Translations under genes and position numbers: made by a program
DNA from: CAZVFX01 sp964626565
Lineage (GTDB): Bacteria > Myxococcota_A > UBA9042 > CAIXZC01
Direction: 5' to 3'
DNA length: 48,740 nt
NCBI GenBank assembly: GCA_964626565.1
Contig: CAZVFX010000050.1
Span: 1-48,740 of the forward strand
Notes under the pieces: model-generated
Database searches by the model: none
What the model was told of the DNA's origin: nothing
The model's input: the letters and a program-made list of their open reading frames with translations, nothing else
In this document: piece after piece, positions 32,449 to 39,876 of the stretch
Layout of the letters: each line of letters opens with the position of its first letter
Numbering within the stretch: position 1 is the stretch's first letter

Positions 32449-34161
32449 ATGAAACTCACCAGATATCATCTGCCTACTCTAAAGGAAGCCCCTCGCGAAG
32501 CGGAGCTGGCCAGCCACCGGTTCATGATCCGAGGCGGCTACATCCGCATGCTGGCCGCGGGCATCTACGACTTCCTGCCCCTCGGGGTACGGACGCTGAC
32601 CAAAGTGAGCAATATCGTGCGGGCGGAGATGAACCGCGCGGGGGCCATGGAGGTGCTGCTGCCCGCGATTCAGCCTTCCGAATTGTGGAAGGAGTCGGGG
32701 CGCTGGCAATACTATGGCCCCGAACTGTTGCGCATGCAGGACCGCCATGGGCGGGACTTCTGCTTTGGGCCCACCCACGAAGAGGTGATCACCGACCTGG
32801 TGCGGCGGGACATACGTTCCTACCGCGACCTGCCCGTGAATCTCTACCAGATCCAGGTGAAATTCCGGGACGAGGTAAAGCCCCGGGCCGGCCTCATGCG
32901 GGGAAGGGAGTTCATCATGAAGGACGCCTATTCGTTCGACGTGGACGATGAGGCGGCTCGGCAGTCGTACCAGGCCATGTACGAGGCCTACACGGCAATC
33001 TTCAAGCGGTGCGGGTTGGATTTTCGGGCGGTTGAGGCGGACACCGGAAACATCGGGGGAAGCCTTTCCCACGAATTCCAGGTGGTCGCGGAAACCGGCG
33101 AGGACTACGTGCTCAAGTGCGACGGTTGCGATTTCACCGTCAATCAGGAGATGGCGCCCTTGCCCAACACCGAACCGGCCCCTGGCGAAGGAGAACTCCT
33201 CGATCTAGAAGAGGTGCACACCCCGGACCAGAAGAGCGTCGAAGAGGTGGCCGAATTCCTGGGAGTTTCACCCGCTGAAGTGATCAAGACCCTCATCTAC
33301 GTGGTGGACGACGAGCCCACCGCGGTGCTGGTGCGGGGAGATCACGAACTGTCGGAAACCAAGCTCAGGCGCGCACTCGGCGCAGACGTCGTCGAGATGG
33401 CCGATGATGCCACAGTGGAACGGGTGACCGGAGCCATCGTCGGCTTTGCCGGCCCTGTGGGCCTCAACGCTCCCATTGTCGCGGACCTGGACACCCGGGG
33501 CATGACCAACGTTGTGGTCGGCGCCAACCGGGATCTCTACCACTCCAGGAATGTAAACCCCGGGAGGGATTTCGAGCCCGGGCGTTACCTCGATCTGCGC
33601 AACGCGGAGGAGGGCGATCGCTGCCCCAACTGTGAGGACGGCTCCTACCGGCTGTTCCGGGGCATTGAGGTGGGGCACATCTTCTACCTGGGGACCAAGT
33701 ACTCTGAAGCGATGGATTGTACTTTCCTGAACGAAGGTGGAAAATCATTCCCCGCGGTAATGGGGTGCTACGGTATCGGGGTGACCCGCATCATGTCTGC
33801 GGCGATCGAGCAGAATCATGATGAACGAGGCATCAAATGGCCGGTGCCTATCGCGCCGTTCGAGGCGGTAGTCCTCCCGTTACAGGTGAAGGACGAAGGG
33901 CTGATGGCCACTACCGAGCAGTTCTACGATGCGGTTCTGGCTGCCGGCATCGATGTGGTTCTGGACGATCGCAAAGTTCGCCCCGGGGTCAAGTTCAACG
34001 ACGCAGATCTGGTGGGCATTCCCTTCCAGGTGGTGTTCGGAGCTCGTGATCTGGCCGAAGGGTTCGTCGAGATCAAAGACCGCATGAGCGGAGAGAAGCA
34101 CAAAGTGCCGGTTGCCGAAGCTCAGGCCTGGCTCATCGACGCTGTTTCATCCCGAAAATGA
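32449..34161 (+). CDS. proS: Prolyl-tRNA synthetase (570 aa)
   Basis: It charges tRNA-Pro with proline in the cytoplasm. The class II core is clear: RFMIRGGYIRMLAAGIYDFL at the N-terminus, motif 2 near residue 140 (FRDEVKPRAGLMRGREF, KDAYSFD) and motif 3 around residue 445 (GCYGIGVTRIMSAAIEQ). Residues ~255-385 are the YbaK-like editing insertion that clears mischarged Ala-tRNA (VEEVAEFLGV, KTLIYVVDD, RGDHELSE). Length is standard for the bacterial ProRS type. The start follows the metalloprotease stop by six bases, and its TGA overlaps the next ATG, so it is in the same transcription unit. Confidence 0.96.
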   Translation: MKLTRYHLPTLKEAPREAELASHRFMIRGGYIRMLAAGIYDFLPLGVRTLTKVSNIVRAEMNRAGAMEVLLPAIQPSELWKESGRWQYYGPELLRMQDRHGRDFCFGPTHEEVITDLVRRDIRSYRDLPVNLYQIQVKFRDEVKPRAGLMRGREFIMKDAYSFDVDDEAARQSYQAMYEAYTAIFKRCGLDFRAVEADTGNIGGSLSHEFQVVAETGEDYVLKCDGCDFTVNQEMAPLPNTEPAPGEGELLDLEEVHTPDQKSVEEVAEFLGVSPAEVIKTLIYVVDDEPTAVLVRGDHELSETKLRRALGADVVEMADDATVERVTGAIVGFAGPVGLNAPIVADLDTRGMTNVVVGANRDLYHSRNVNPGRDFEPGRYLDLRNAEEGDRCPNCEDGSYRLFRGIEVGHIFYLGTKYSEAMDCTFLNEGGKSFPAVMGCYGIGVTRIMSAAIEQNHDERGIKWPVPIAPFEAVVLPLQVKDEGLMATTEQFYDAVLAAGIDVVLDDRKVRPGVKFNDADLVGIPFQVVFGARDLAEGFVEIKDRMSGEKHKVPVAEAQAWLIDAVSSRK

Positions 34162-34883
34162 GAGCTCGTGGCGACCAGTTGACGGTGCACGGGCTGTCCC
34201 ACGTCCTGGACGTGTGCCGCCAGGCTCCCGGCCTGGTGGGCGAGGTGCTGGTGGAGGAGTCGGCCACGGGCGGCGAGGGCGGGCAGTTGTGCTCGTTGCT
34301 GGATAAGGAAGGGATACCCTGGCGCCGCACCAGACGAGAGGAGCTGGTTCGTGTCGGGGGCGGGCAGGCCCGCCTCGCGGTGGCGCTCCTGAAGCCCTAT
34401 CCATACCTTACTCTCCCGGAGTTGCTGGCGGCCCAGTCGGCACGATCGCTGGTGCTGGCCTTGGATTCGATCACCGATCCGGGAAATTTGGGGGCGATTA
34501 TCCGCAGCGCGGTGTTTTTCGGCGCGACGGGAATCATCATACCCAAGGATCGTTCCGCCGAGGTGACCGCGGCGGTGATTCGTCGAAGTGCGGGGGCTGC
34601 AGCCGTCGTGCGTATCGCCAAGGTGACCAACCTTGCCCGGGCGTTGCGGGAGTTGAGAGGGGCAGGGTATTGGCTGTATGGCACGGTTCCGGAAGAGGGG
34701 ATCTCCCCGTCGACAGAGCAGTTTCCCGAGCGTACCTGTTTCGTACTGGGCAGCGAGGGACGGGGGGCGCGCCCGGTGGTGCTGAAAGAGTGTGACAGCC
34801 ACCTTTCAGTTGCGGGAGAATGGGAGTCGTTGAATGTGGCTTCCTTCGCCTCGGTGCTCCTGTACGAGTGGGCGCGTAGGTGA
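34158..34883 (+). CDS. TrmH/SpoU-family RNA 2'-O-methyltransferase (241 aa)
   Basis: It transfers a methyl group from S-adenosylmethionine to a ribose 2'-OH in rRNA or tRNA. The SpoU knot motifs are present: LDSITDPGNLGAIIRSA (motif 1, residues ~95-111), FVLGSEGRGARP (motif 2) and SLNVASFASVLLYE (motif 3). A short N-terminal RNA-binding-like domain (HGLSHVLDVCRQ) suggests the RlmB/TsnR branch, but the target base is not known. The ATG overlaps the proS stop by four bases. Some 110 bases then lead to the tRNA cluster with its own promoter. Confidence 0.9.
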   Translation: MRARGDQLTVHGLSHVLDVCRQAPGLVGEVLVEESATGGEGGQLCSLLDKEGIPWRRTRREELVRVGGGQARLAVALLKPYPYLTLPELLAAQSARSLVLALDSITDPGNLGAIIRSAVFFGATGIIIPKDRSAEVTAAVIRRSAGAAAVVRIAKVTNLARALRELRGAGYWLYGTVPEEGISPSTEQFPERTCFVLGSEGRGARPVVLKECDSHLSVAGEWESLNVASFASVLLYEWARR

Positions 34884-34913
34884 AAAAGGTACTATTCCTA
34901 CTGGAAAAAGTTC

Positions 34914-34942
34914 TTGACAAGGACCGGTCCTGAATGTAAAAA
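34914..34942 (+). promoter_or_regulatory. Promoter of the tRNA-tuf cluster
   Basis: TTGACA (34914-34919) is a perfect -35 box; TAAAAA (34937-34942) follows after 17 bases. The spacer contains the perfect palindrome GGACCGGTCC (34921-34930). The first tRNA begins about 50 bases downstream of the -10 box. Confidence 0.65.
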
Positions 34943-34957
34943 CCTTTCGCTTATGGA

Positions 34958-34974
34958 GCCTCCACTGTGGAGGC
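34958..34974. promoter_or_regulatory. Perfect inverted repeat between the tuf-cluster promoter and the first tRNA
   Basis: GCCTCCAC and GTGGAGGC are perfect 8-bp arms around a single T, roughly at +10 to +25. It could be an operator or a hairpin in the tRNA precursor leader. Confidence 0.55.
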
Positions 34975-34994
34975 GTGCATCTTTGATAAGCTGT

Positions 34995-35067
34995 GCTGGC
35001 GTAGCTCAACTGGTAGAGCGGCTGACTTGTAATCAGCAGGTTACGGGTTCAAGTCCCCTCGCCAGCT
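34995..35067 (+). tRNA. tRNA-Thr (TGT anticodon)
   Basis: GCTGGCG pairs with CGCCAGC; the anticodon stem GCTGA/TCAGC encloses CTTGTAA with TGT at the centre; the T arm has GGTTCAAGTCC. No CCA is encoded. First tRNA of the Thr-Tyr-Gly-Thr block. Confidence 0.95.
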
Positions 35068-35099
35068 CTCTGGGAGGAAGTGGCCCATTTTTTGGTTAC

Positions 35100-35182
35100 G
35101 GCGAGGTACCCTAGCGGTCAACGGGGGTAGACTGTAAATCTACTGGCGAATGCCTACGAAGGTTCGAATCCTTCCCTCGCCA
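35100..35182 (+). tRNA. tRNA-Tyr (GTA anticodon)
   Basis: GGCGAGG pairs with CCTCGCC; the anticodon loop CTGTAAA contains GTA; a long variable arm makes it 83 bases, as expected for class II tRNA-Tyr. CCA not encoded. Confidence 0.95.
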
Positions 35183-35192
35183 CTTTGAGACT

Positions 35193-35266
35193 GCGGGAGT
35201 AGCTCAGCTGGCTAGAGCGTCAGCCTTCCAAGCTGAGGGTCGCGGGTTCGAATCCCGTCTCCCGCT
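35193..35266 (+). tRNA. tRNA-Gly (TCC anticodon)
   Basis: GCGGGAG pairs with CTCCCGC; anticodon stem TCAGC/GCTGA encloses CTTCCAA, giving TCC. T arm GGGTTCGAATCCC. CCA not encoded. Confidence 0.95.
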
Positions 35267-35288
35267 CCGTTGTTTGTTGATTATTTGA

Positions 35289-35364
35289 GCCTACGTAGCT
35301 CAGCAGGTAGAGCACGTCCTTGGTAAGGACGAGGTCATCGGTTCAAACCCGATCGTAGGCTCCA
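35289..35364 (+). tRNA. tRNA-Thr (GGT anticodon), with encoded CCA
   Basis: GCCTACG pairs with CGTAGGC; CGTCC/GGACG encloses TTGGTAA, giving GGT. CCA follows the discriminator T. It lies 35 bases before tuf, the classical thrT-tuf order. Confidence 0.95.
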
Positions 35365-35399
35365 CCTCAACTTGTTGAGAACGAGGAGGAAAGGAAGTC

Positions 35400-36614
35400 A
35401 TGGGAAAAGAGAAATTTAAGAGAACCAAACCGCACGTCAACGTTGGTACTATTGGACACGTTGACCATGGCAAAACCACCCTGACCGCGGCCATCACCCG
35501 GGTGCAGGAGAAGGCGGGCATGGCGTCCTACATCTCCTACGACGAAGTGGCCAAGGCCTCGGCAGCTCACGGGCGGCGGGACGAAACCAAGATTCTGACC
35601 ATCGCCACCTCCCACGTGGAGTATGAGACTGCCAACCGGCACTACGCACACGTAGACTGCCCGGGGCACGCGGACTACATCAAGAACATGATCACCGGCG
35701 CGGCGCAGATGGACGGCGCCATCCTGGTGGTTGGTTCCGATGACGGTCCCAACCTGCAGACCCGTGAGCACATCCTGCTCGCCCGTCAGGTGAACGTGCC
35801 TGCAGTCGTGGTCTTCATGAACAAAATCGACCTCGTGGACGACCCCGAGCTGCTTGAGCTGGTGGAGATGGAAGTCCGGGAACTGCTTGACAAGTACGAG
35901 TTCCCCGGCGACGAAATCCCCATCATCAAGGGAAGCGCGGGCAAGTCGCTGCAGACCGATGGCGACGCCAGTCATCCGGACAACGTGCCCATCGTCGAGC
36001 TGTTGGCTGCACTTGACAGCTACGTGCCGATGCCGGAGCGTGATGTCGACAAGCCGTTCCTCATGCCCATCGAGGACGTGTTCAGCATCAAGGGCCGCGG
36101 CACCGTGGTCACCGGCCGTGTCGAGCGTGGCAAGATCCACAGCGGCGACGAGATCGAGATCATCGGGCTCAAGAAAGACGTCCGCAAGACGGTTGTCACC
36201 GGCGTCGAGATGTTCCGGAAGACTCTGGACTACGGAGAAGCGGGCGACAACGTCGGCCTGTTGCTGCGTGGCATAGACAAGCGCGAAGTTCAGCGTGGTA
36301 TGGTCATCGCCATTCCCGGCAGCATCAACCCGCACCGCGTTTTCAAGGCGCAGGTGTACGTATTGACTAAGGACGAAGGCGGCCGCCACTCCGCATTCCG
36401 GACCGGCTACCGTCCCCAGTTCTACTTCCGCACCACCGACGTGACCGGCGCCATCTCCCTTGAGGGAGACCGGCAGATGGTTATGCCTGGTGACCACGCC
36501 GAGTTCGATGTTGAACTCATCTACCCCATCGCGATGGAAAAAGAGCTGCGTTTTGCAGTTCGCGAAGGTGGCAGAACTGTTGGCGCCGGCGTAATCACCG
36601 AGATCGTCGAATAA
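35400..36614 (+). CDS. tuf: Elongation factor Tu with divergent switch I (404 aa)
   Basis: EF-Tu brings aminoacyl-tRNA to the ribosome as a GTP complex. The P-loop GHVDHGKT (19-26), DCPGH (86-90, with His90 matching the catalytic His84 of E. coli) and NKID (141-144) are intact. Switch I is unusual: about five extra residues are present and RGITI is replaced by KILTI (residues 64-68), within GRRDETKILTIATSHVEY; the Mg-binding Thr is kept at 67. Domain III has HSAFR (330-334) where E. coli has HTPFF. The RD-x-TK-x-x-TIA pattern recalls planctomycete EF-Tu, from memory. Domain order and C-terminus (GGRTVGAGVITEI) are normal. Start is supported by GGAGGAAAGGAA upstream. It sits at the tufB position after four tRNAs. 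Confidence 0.96.
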   Translation: MGKEKFKRTKPHVNVGTIGHVDHGKTTLTAAITRVQEKAGMASYISYDEVAKASAAHGRRDETKILTIATSHVEYETANRHYAHVDCPGHADYIKNMITGAAQMDGAILVVGSDDGPNLQTREHILLARQVNVPAVVVFMNKIDLVDDPELLELVEMEVRELLDKYEFPGDEIPIIKGSAGKSLQTDGDASHPDNVPIVELLAALDSYVPMPERDVDKPFLMPIEDVFSIKGRGTVVTGRVERGKIHSGDEIEIIGLKKDVRKTVVTGVEMFRKTLDYGEAGDNVGLLLRGIDKREVQRGMVIAIPGSINPHRVFKAQVYVLTKDEGGRHSAFRTGYRPQFYFRTTDVTGAISLEGDRQMVMPGDHAEFDVELIYPIAMEKELRFAVREGGRTVGAGVITEIVE

Positions 36615-36676
36615 TCCCTGCTTTGACAAACGGGGCCGGCCTCGTGCCGGGCTCGTCGTCGGGAGCCTGAGTAAAA

Positions 36677-36859
36677 ATGGCGAAGAAAGGTGCCAGAGTT
36701 ATCATTCATTTGGAGTGTACTACTTGCCGCAAGAGCGATCTGCCGGGAGTTTCCCGTTATACGACGGAGAAGAACAAGCGCACGACGTCGAAAAGGCTGG
36801 AGTTGAAGAAGTACTGCCGTTTCGAACGTACGCATACCGTCCACAAGGAGACCAGGTAG
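36677..36859 (+). CDS. rpmG: 50S ribosomal protein L33 (60 aa)
   Basis: A short large-subunit protein: VIIHLECTTCRKSD, then YTTEKNKRTTSKRLELKKYC and HTVHKETR, all typical L33. The first zinc pair (CTTC) is present, but the second C-x2-C is reduced to CRFE, so three of four zinc ligands remain. This is intermediate between the zinc (C+) and non-zinc (C-) forms. It lies between tuf and tRNA-Trp as in many Proteobacteria. GGGAG is the likely ribosome site, set somewhat far from the ATG. Confidence 0.95.
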   Translation: MAKKGARVIIHLECTTCRKSDLPGVSRYTTEKNKRTTSKRLELKKYCRFERTHTVHKETR

Positions 36860-36873
36860 ACGTGGCGGCATAC

Positions 36874-36950
36874 GGGCCAGTAGCTCTAATTGGCAGAGCG
36901 TCGGACTCCAAATCCGAAGGCTGGGGGTTCGAACCCCCCCTGGCCTGCCA
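36874..36950 (+). tRNA. tRNA-Trp (CCA anticodon), with encoded CCA end
   Basis: GGGCCAG pairs with CTGGCCT (first pair G-U); TCGGA/TCCGA encloses CTCCAAA, giving CCA. T arm GGGGGTTCGAACCCCC. GCCA closes the 3' end. It lies 14 bases after rpmG, before secE. Confidence 0.94.
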
Positions 36951-36968
36951 CCGTCCAGGGGTCGTCGC

Positions 36969-37355
36969 ATGAGTATGCAACGTTTTGTAAACATAGCCTA
37001 CGTCTTGGCCGGCCTGCTGTCCTGGGTCATCAGCGCCAAAGTGTTCGGCGCCGTTATGGACCTTATCAGCAGGGGCCTCGACAAACCCCTCATCGGGACG
37101 GGGTTTGCCCGAAGCGACTTGCTGGGCCTGGTGTGCGGCATCGCCGTGGGCATTGCGTTGAAGATGAATCGCAATGTCAACACCTGGGCCCTGGAAGTGG
37201 CCAACGAACTGAAGAAAGTTACGTGGCCGTCCTGGGAAGAAACGAAGCTGTCGACGGTGGTGGTCATTATCACCTCCATCGTCGTTGCGATTATCCTGGG
37301 GCTGTTCGACGCCCTGTGGGCGTTTCTTTCCACCGCCATCTACAGTCTCGGCTAG
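36969..37355 (+). CDS. secE: Preprotein translocase subunit SecE (128 aa)
   Basis: SecE clamps SecY in the inner-membrane protein export channel. Two N-terminal membrane segments (about residues 7-28 and 48-64) precede the conserved cytoplasmic helix ELKKVTWPSWEET and the last membrane segment (VVVIITSIVVAIILGLFDAL). Three segments and ~128 residues match the enterobacterial-type longer SecE. ATG at 36969 has AGGGG upstream. It follows tRNA-Trp and precedes nusG by 19 bases. Confidence 0.94.
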   Translation: MSMQRFVNIAYVLAGLLSWVISAKVFGAVMDLISRGLDKPLIGTGFARSDLLGLVCGIAVGIALKMNRNVNTWALEVANELKKVTWPSWEETKLSTVVVIITSIVVAIILGLFDALWAFLSTAIYSLG

Positions 37356-37374
37356 CCGGAGAAGCTAGAAGCTC

Positions 37375-37923
37375 ATGAGTGAGAAGAACGAAATCGAACT
37401 GAAATGGTACGCCGTCCATGCCCTGAGCGGTTATGAGGAGAAGGCCAAGAATTTCCTTCTCTACCGCATCAATGATGAGGGTAAGGAGGATTGTTTTGGC
37501 GAGATCTTCGTGCCGGTCGAGACCATCGCGGAAGTTGTGGATGGCAAGAAGAAGAGTAAGACACGCCGGTCCATGCCCGGGTACATGTTCGTGCAGATGC
37601 ATCTGGACGAGGAGACCTGGCACCTGGTGAGAGGGACGGAGAAGATCACCGGATTTGTGGGAGACCCCAGGAATCCGCGTCCCATGCGCGAGCGCGAGAT
37701 CAATAAGGTGCTCAAGCAGATGGAGGAAGGGGTGGCTGCTCCCAAGCCCACCGTGACCTTTGAAGAGGGGGCCAGCGTCCGCATCATCGACGGTCCTTTT
37801 GCGAGCTTTACCGGGCAGGTGGACGAAGTACGGCCGGATCGACAGAAGCTCAGGGTCCTGGTCACCATTTTCGGTCGAGCCACTCCAGTGGAACTCGACT
37901 TCATGCAGGTAGAAAAGACGTAA
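37375..37923 (+). CDS. nusG: Transcription termination/antitermination factor NusG (182 aa)
   Basis: NusG binds RNA polymerase and links it to Rho or to ribosomal protein S10. The NGN domain begins KWYAVHALSGYEEKAKNFL and includes RRSMPGYMFVQM; the KOW domain in the C-terminus reads VRIIDGPFASFTGQV and ends VELDFMQVEKT. Length and order are standard. It follows secE closely, and 63 bases separate it from rplK. Confidence 0.97.
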   Translation: MSEKNEIELKWYAVHALSGYEEKAKNFLLYRINDEGKEDCFGEIFVPVETIAEVVDGKKKSKTRRSMPGYMFVQMHLDEETWHLVRGTEKITGFVGDPRNPRPMREREINKVLKQMEEGVAAPKPTVTFEEGASVRIIDGPFASFTGQVDEVRPDRQKLRVLVTIFGRATPVELDFMQVEKT

Positions 37924-37936
37924 ATATAGAATTCAT

Positions 37937-37957
37937 GAGACTCGGGACTCGAGGCTC
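37937..37957. repeat. Short heptamer array, GRGRCTC type (3 units)
   Basis: GAGACTC, GGGACTC and GAGGCTC follow each other in 7-bp steps, with GGGGCCA as a weaker fourth, between nusG and rplK. Confidence 0.5.
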
Positions 37958-37986
37958 GGGGCCATGCGGTCAAGGGGGCTTAGGCC

Positions 37987-38412
37987 ATGGGAAAGAAAGT
38001 CATAGCGAATCTGAGACTTCACATATCCGGCGGACAGGCGAGCCCGGGACCGCCCGTGGGGCCGGCGTTGGGACAGCACGGCTTGAACATCATGCAGTTC
38101 TGCAAGGCGTTCAACGGCAAGACCTCTGATCTGCAGGGCCTCAATGTCCCGGTAGACATCAAGGTCTTCTCGGACCGCTCGTTCAAATTCGATGTAAAGA
38201 CCCCTGTTACTGCGGACCTGATCCGCAAAGCGGCCGGGATCCCGAAGGGCTCCGGAGTACCCAACCGCGACAAGGTTGGCACCGTCACTCTTGAGCAGGT
38301 CAAAGAAATCGCGAAAGTCAAAATGCCGGACCTCTACGCAGCCAGCGAAGAGGCCGCGGTCAAAACCATCAAAGGCACTGCGCGCAGCATGGGCGTCGAC
38401 GTAGTCGACTAG
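37987..38412 (+). CDS. rplK: 50S ribosomal protein L11 (141 aa)
   Basis: L11 forms the base of the GTPase-associated centre with 23S rRNA and the L10-L12 stalk, and is needed for stringent response sensing. The Pro-rich N-terminal domain (GGQASPGPPVGPALGQHGLNI) and the RNA-binding C-terminal domain (GTVTLEQVKEIAKVKMPDL) are complete. Normal length of 141. It is the first gene of the rplKA pair. Confidence 0.97.
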   Translation: MGKKVIANLRLHISGGQASPGPPVGPALGQHGLNIMQFCKAFNGKTSDLQGLNVPVDIKVFSDRSFKFDVKTPVTADLIRKAAGIPKGSGVPNRDKVGTVTLEQVKEIAKVKMPDLYAASEEAAVKTIKGTARSMGVDVVD

Positions 38413-38433
38413 CCCCGGGACTGACGTGCAGGA

Positions 38434-38455
38434 GGGAGCCGCTCTGACGGCTCCC
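38434..38455 (+). promoter_or_regulatory. Hairpin between rplK and rplA
   Basis: GGGAGCCG and CGGCTCCC pair perfectly over 8 bp around CTCTGA. It ends a few bases before the strong AGGAGGT ribosome site of rplA and has no T run, so it could tune rplA translation rather than terminate. Confidence 0.5.
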
Positions 38456-38471
38456 GAAAGGAGGTGGTATC

Positions 38472-39176
38472 ATGCCTAAGAGAGGTAAGAAGTACTCAGC
38501 AGGGCGGGACAAGGTGGATCGAGGAACCCTCTATTCGCTGGAAGACGCCATCGCATTGGCCAAGGGAGCAGCCTTTGCCTCATTCGATGAGTCCATCGAC
38601 GTTGCGATGCGGCTGGGGGTCAACCCCAAGTACTCCGACCAGATGGTCCGGGGTAGCTGCATCCTTCCCCACGGCACCGGCAAGCCGGTGCGCGTGCTGG
38701 TGTTCGCTAAAGGGGAAAAAGCCCAGGAAGCGACTGCCGCCGGGGCCGACATCGTCGGCGACGATGATGTGGTCGCGAAGATCCAGGAAGGATTCCTCGA
38801 CTTCGACAAGACCATAGCCACGCCGGACATGATGTCCAAGGTGGGTCGATTGGGCAAGATCCTGGGCCGCCGGGGGCTGATGCCTAACCCGAAACTCGGG
38901 ACCGTGACCTTCGACGTTGCAAACGCGGTGAAGGAAGCCAAGGGCGGTCGCATCGAATTCAAGGTCGAAAAGGCGGGAATCGTGCACGCTTGCGTGGGCC
39001 GTAAGTCATTTTCCGACGAGCAATTGAAGGAAAACGTGACGGCCCTTATTGATACCATCGTGAAACTGCGGCCGGCATCGGTAAAGGGGACCTATCTGAA
39101 CTCAGTGGGTATCTCCTCGACGATGGGAGCCGGGGTCAAGGTGGAAGTGAACGAGCTGCTGGCTCGTTTTAAGTGA
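38472..39176 (+). CDS. rplA: 50S ribosomal protein L1 (234 aa)
   Basis: L1 builds the movable L1 stalk at the E site and, in many bacteria, represses its own operon by binding mRNA. The sequence starts MPKRGKKYSAGRDKVDRG, includes KTIATPDMMSKVGRLGKILG and RRGLMPNPKLGTVT, and ends VKVEVNELLARFK. Length is normal. A near-perfect AGGAGGTGG ribosome site precedes it. 140 bases then lead to rplJ. Confidence 0.97.
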   Translation: MPKRGKKYSAGRDKVDRGTLYSLEDAIALAKGAAFASFDESIDVAMRLGVNPKYSDQMVRGSCILPHGTGKPVRVLVFAKGEKAQEATAAGADIVGDDDVVAKIQEGFLDFDKTIATPDMMSKVGRLGKILGRRGLMPNPKLGTVTFDVANAVKEAKGGRIEFKVEKAGIVHACVGRKSFSDEQLKENVTALIDTIVKLRPASVKGTYLNSVGISSTMGAGVKVEVNELLARFK

Positions 39177-39316
39177 TATGTGAACCAGGCGGAGCAGGTA
39201 AAGGTCAAAGAAGCGGGTGGGGAAGGGATTCCCGGAAAACCTGCGGAGACCGTCGATTCCGACACCCTCTGCTTTCCAGCCCATCAGGCTTCGCCAGAGA
39301 CTAAAGGGAGGCAGCC
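39177..39316 (+). promoter_or_regulatory. Candidate L10 leader before rplJ
   Basis: The 140-base untranslated leader has GCAGGT (39194-39199) able to pair with ACCTGC (39239-39244), and ACCTGCGGAGACC resembles the conserved ACCUGCCGAGGU core of L10 leaders. In E. coli and Bacillus this element binds L10(L12)4 to control rplJL. The identification is by position and motif only. Confidence 0.55.
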
Positions 39317-39847
39317 GTGAAAAGAGAACAGAAGGTTCAGGTCGCCGACAAGCTCAAAGAAGAGCTTGCCCATGCTGCTGCTGCGGTGGTGGTGGAGTAC
39401 AAAGGGATTACAGTTGAATCCCTCCACCAGCTCCGGGTGAAGCTACGGGAAAAGGCGTCCCGAATCAGGGTAGTGAAAAACACGCTGTTCACCCGCGCTT
39501 GTGAAGGCACCGACAATGCGAAGCTGGCCGAGTTGGCCGGCGGACCCATTGCCGTGGCTTACACATCTGAAGATCCAACCACCCTGGCCAAGGAGCTGAC
39601 CAGCTTTGCCAAGAAGGAAGAAAAGCTGATTATCCGCGGGGGCATCCTGACCGGGAAACTGATGGATCAAGATGGTGTGAAGGAGCTGGCAACTATGCCC
39701 TCCTTCGAGGAGATGAGGGCGAAGGTCCTGGGTCTGCTCAACGCACCGGCGCAGCAGTTCCTCTCCTTGTTGCAGGCCGCACCCAGGAATTTCCTGGGAG
39801 TGCTGAAAGCAAGAGAGGAGCAGGTGGGCTCGGAAAGTAATGGCTAA
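39317..39847 (+). CDS. rplJ: 50S ribosomal protein L10 (176 aa)
   Basis: L10 anchors the L7/L12 dimers at the stalk base. GTG start at 39317 with GGGAGG upstream; begins M-KREQKVQVADKLKEEL, contains KNTLFTRAC and GGPIAVAYTSEDP, with the C-terminal helix (SFEEMRAKVLGLLNAPAQQF) that binds L12 dimers. Length is normal. It likely autoregulates via the leader at 39177. Confidence 0.96.
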   Translation: MKREQKVQVADKLKEELAHAAAAVVVEYKGITVESLHQLRVKLREKASRIRVVKNTLFTRACEGTDNAKLAELAGGPIAVAYTSEDPTTLAKELTSFAKKEEKLIIRGGILTGKLMDQDGVKELATMPSFEEMRAKVLGLLNAPAQQFLSLLQAAPRNFLGVLKAREEQVGSESNG

Positions 39848-39876
39848 CAACATCAAAGCTTGAAAGGAGAGGGAAA

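Noticed and set aside
36623..36676. TTGACA at 36623-36628 after tuf as a promoter for rpmG
   Set aside because: No -10-like hexamer is found 15-19 bases downstream, and the genes are read in one series.
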